A stretch of DNA of 64,000 bases from Archivesica marissinica (Eukaryota > Mollusca > Bivalvia > Venerida > Vesicomyidae): NCBI GenBank assembly GCA_014843695.1, contig CM026395.1, positions 47,398,813-47,462,812 on the forward strand. The letters are read 5' to 3'. The first letter of the stretch is position 1, and each line of letters begins with the position of its first letter. Under the pieces are notes generated by a model. It was not told the origin of the DNA and did not search any database. It was given only the letters and a program-made list of their open reading frames with translations. A program made the translations under genes and the position numbers. This document shows, piece by piece, positions 62,376 to 64,000 of the stretch.

Positions 62376-63027
62376 ACTGACCGCCAGGAAAGATATTCCA
62401 AATACCCATTAGTGAAAGGATTATTATTAAACAACCAATGCACGCAATTCTTCCATACTATAGTCCATTCATACACATAAAACAGACACAACGATTGGAC
62501 ATATACAAAACAACTCTAACTTTAATATGTGATATGTGTTCATGGACAATTTGCTCGAAATTGCATGGGTAGCATCGACTATTTCCGTCATTGACGTACA
62601 TTGCCGAATGTCTTCATACAATTACTTACACTAGAACACATATATAACAACCGGATTAATGAAATCAATATGAACGTAACCGATGTTTGACGCCTGCGCG
62701 ATGACAATGCATTTGTTTGATTTATGACACCTTAAAAACATATGTTAATACCTATGTATAAATTACAAACTGTGACATTCTCCTCTGGCAGGAGAAAATG
62801 GCTCCTGACATTTCTCTACTCTAATCTACATGTAACTAAAATACATTATGTACAATACGATAACTAGCCAACCAGTATCTTACTAATGACTTATTGAAAA
62901 TTGACTCTCATAACTATTTGGAATTAGTCCCAAAATAAACTAATTTAAATCGGAAAGACATTTATTGCAAAATATTAGTCAAATCTCCCACAATTAAATA
63001 TAACTAATTAATTTCATGCAATAGCTT
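62376..63027. other. No gene recognised
   Basis: AT-rich sequence with no coding or repeat signature. Confidence 0.4.
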
Positions 63028-63680
63028 CTGATGTCTCCTAATAACACCACCTGCGACACATGCAAGCAACATATATACTGATGTCTCCTAATAACACCAC
63101 CTGCGACACATGCAACATATATACTGATGTCTCCTAATAACACCACCTGCGACACATGCAACATATATACTGATGTCTCCTAATAACACCACCTGCGACA
63201 CATGCAACACATATACTGATGTCTCCTAATAACACCACCTGCGACACATGCAACACATATACTGATGTCTCCTAATAACACCACCTGCGACACATGCAAC
63301 ACATATACTGATGTCTCCTAATAACACCACCTGCGACACATGCAACATATATACTGATGTCTCCTAATAACACCACCTGCGACACATGCAACATATATAC
63401 TGATGTCTCCTAATAACACCACCTGCGACACATGCAACATACATACTGATGTCTCCTAATAACACCACCTGCGACACATGCAACATATATACTGATGTCT
63501 CCTAATAACACCACCTGCGACACATGCAACATATATACTGATGTCTCCTAATAACACCACCTGCGACACATGCAACATATATACTGATGTCTCCTAATAA
63601 CACCACCTGCGACACATGCAACATATATACTGATGTCTCCTAATAACACCACCTGCGACACATGCAACATATATACTGAT
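63028..63680. repeat. Minisatellite, 46-bp unit
   Basis: About 14 copies of a 46-bp unit, ACTGATGTCTCCTAATAACA then CCACCTGCGACACATGCAAC and ATATAT. The first copy has a 4-bp insert (GCAAGCAAC). Identity is very high. Confidence 0.95.
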
Positions 63681-64000
63681 GAAATATTACGGTTGTTGAT
63701 CTTCTCAACTTTCTGAAATAATGACTTTCAAAGGGATGTGTGTGTTAAAATATATACATATAAAGGTATATCTCGAAAATTAAAGGTATATCTCCAGACT
63801 TCCTGAAATTAAAGGTATATACTATAGTTTCACTATATAAAGGCATTTGACCAAATTTGTCAAATTTAATGTAGTGACACTTGAACATACAAAACATACA
63901 CTAAACTCCTTAGCATAAATTAAACAAAACAATTATTGGAATCTTGTCATGTCGACTACTATTCCATGATATGCTAAAATTACAATTACATATCCGTTCT
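63681..64000. other. No gene recognised
   Basis: AT-rich; contains three loose copies of TTAAAGGTATATCTC-type sequence near 63760-63825 and nothing else recognisable. Confidence 0.4.

Overview
This is nuclear DNA from an intron-rich invertebrate. GT-AG introns, tRNA-derived SINEs with target-site duplications, several non-LTR retrotransposon lineages and DNA-transposon relics rule out a bacterial or viral origin. The repeat mix and the protein sequence fit a lophotrochozoan, most likely a mollusc, but the species cannot be fixed from this window. About a quarter of the known bases (roughly 16.5 kb by adding up the arrays) are minisatellites with units of 12 to 161 bp. There is one 1-kb assembly gap at 27571-28570.

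The only host gene I can support is a partial TPX2 ortholog (spindle assembly factor, Aurora A/importin partner) on the minus strand. Seven exons lie at 50602-50673 (tentative), 41936-42232, 38694-38781, 37947-38124, 36143-36299, 31376-31580 and 28976-29074. The last six join in phase. The N-terminal exons and the C-terminal half are not seen; the latter may lie in or beyond the gap. The introns are packed with minisatellites and nested transposons. One array (41487-41935) repeats the 5' splice site of the adjacent exon about seven times, and another (29083-30053) directly abuts a 3' splice site.

Layout. 1-13.8 kb: minisatellites, SINEs and decayed CR1/jockey-like LINE remnants. 13.87-19.02 kb: a PIF/Harbinger-like DNA element with a broken Myb/MADF-type gene, long arrays of a TTACGAATG-like motif, and an inserted LINE 3' half. 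20.2-25.5 kb: a hAT remnant split by a 4.1-kb APE/RT/RNase H LINE with a 13-bp target-site duplication. 25.5-28.9 kb: SINEs, the gap and a Tigger/pogo-like MITE. 28.98-42.2 kb: TPX2 exons, with a Tx1/L1-like LINE inside a SINE in one intron. 42.3-45.2 kb: SINEs, a 1,064-bp TGT...ACA inverted-repeat element, and a 71-bp array. 45.8-49.8 kb: Tx1/L1-like ORF2 and ORF1 pieces, a 161-bp array and a hAT remnant. 50.0-53.8 kb: a tentative TPX2 exon, two piggyBac-type MITEs, and a SINE broken by both a hAT-like element (itself carrying a LINE fragment) and one of the MITEs. 54.0-57.1 kb: a tandemly amplified tRNA-like SINE head and LINE 3' ends. 58.9-60.7 kb: an element built from inverted TGGTCATTTCGG motifs with a 9-bp target-site duplication, then an RT remnant. 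61.3-62.4 kb: a Tx1-like LINE 3' end. 63.0-63.7 kb: a 46-bp array.

Apart from TPX2, every protein-like region here belongs to a mobile element and is broken by frameshifts, stops or truncation. The most novel observations are the array of duplicated splice donors, the inverted TGGTCATTTCGG element, the tandem tRNA-like array, the TGT...ACA element and the well-resolved nested insertions.
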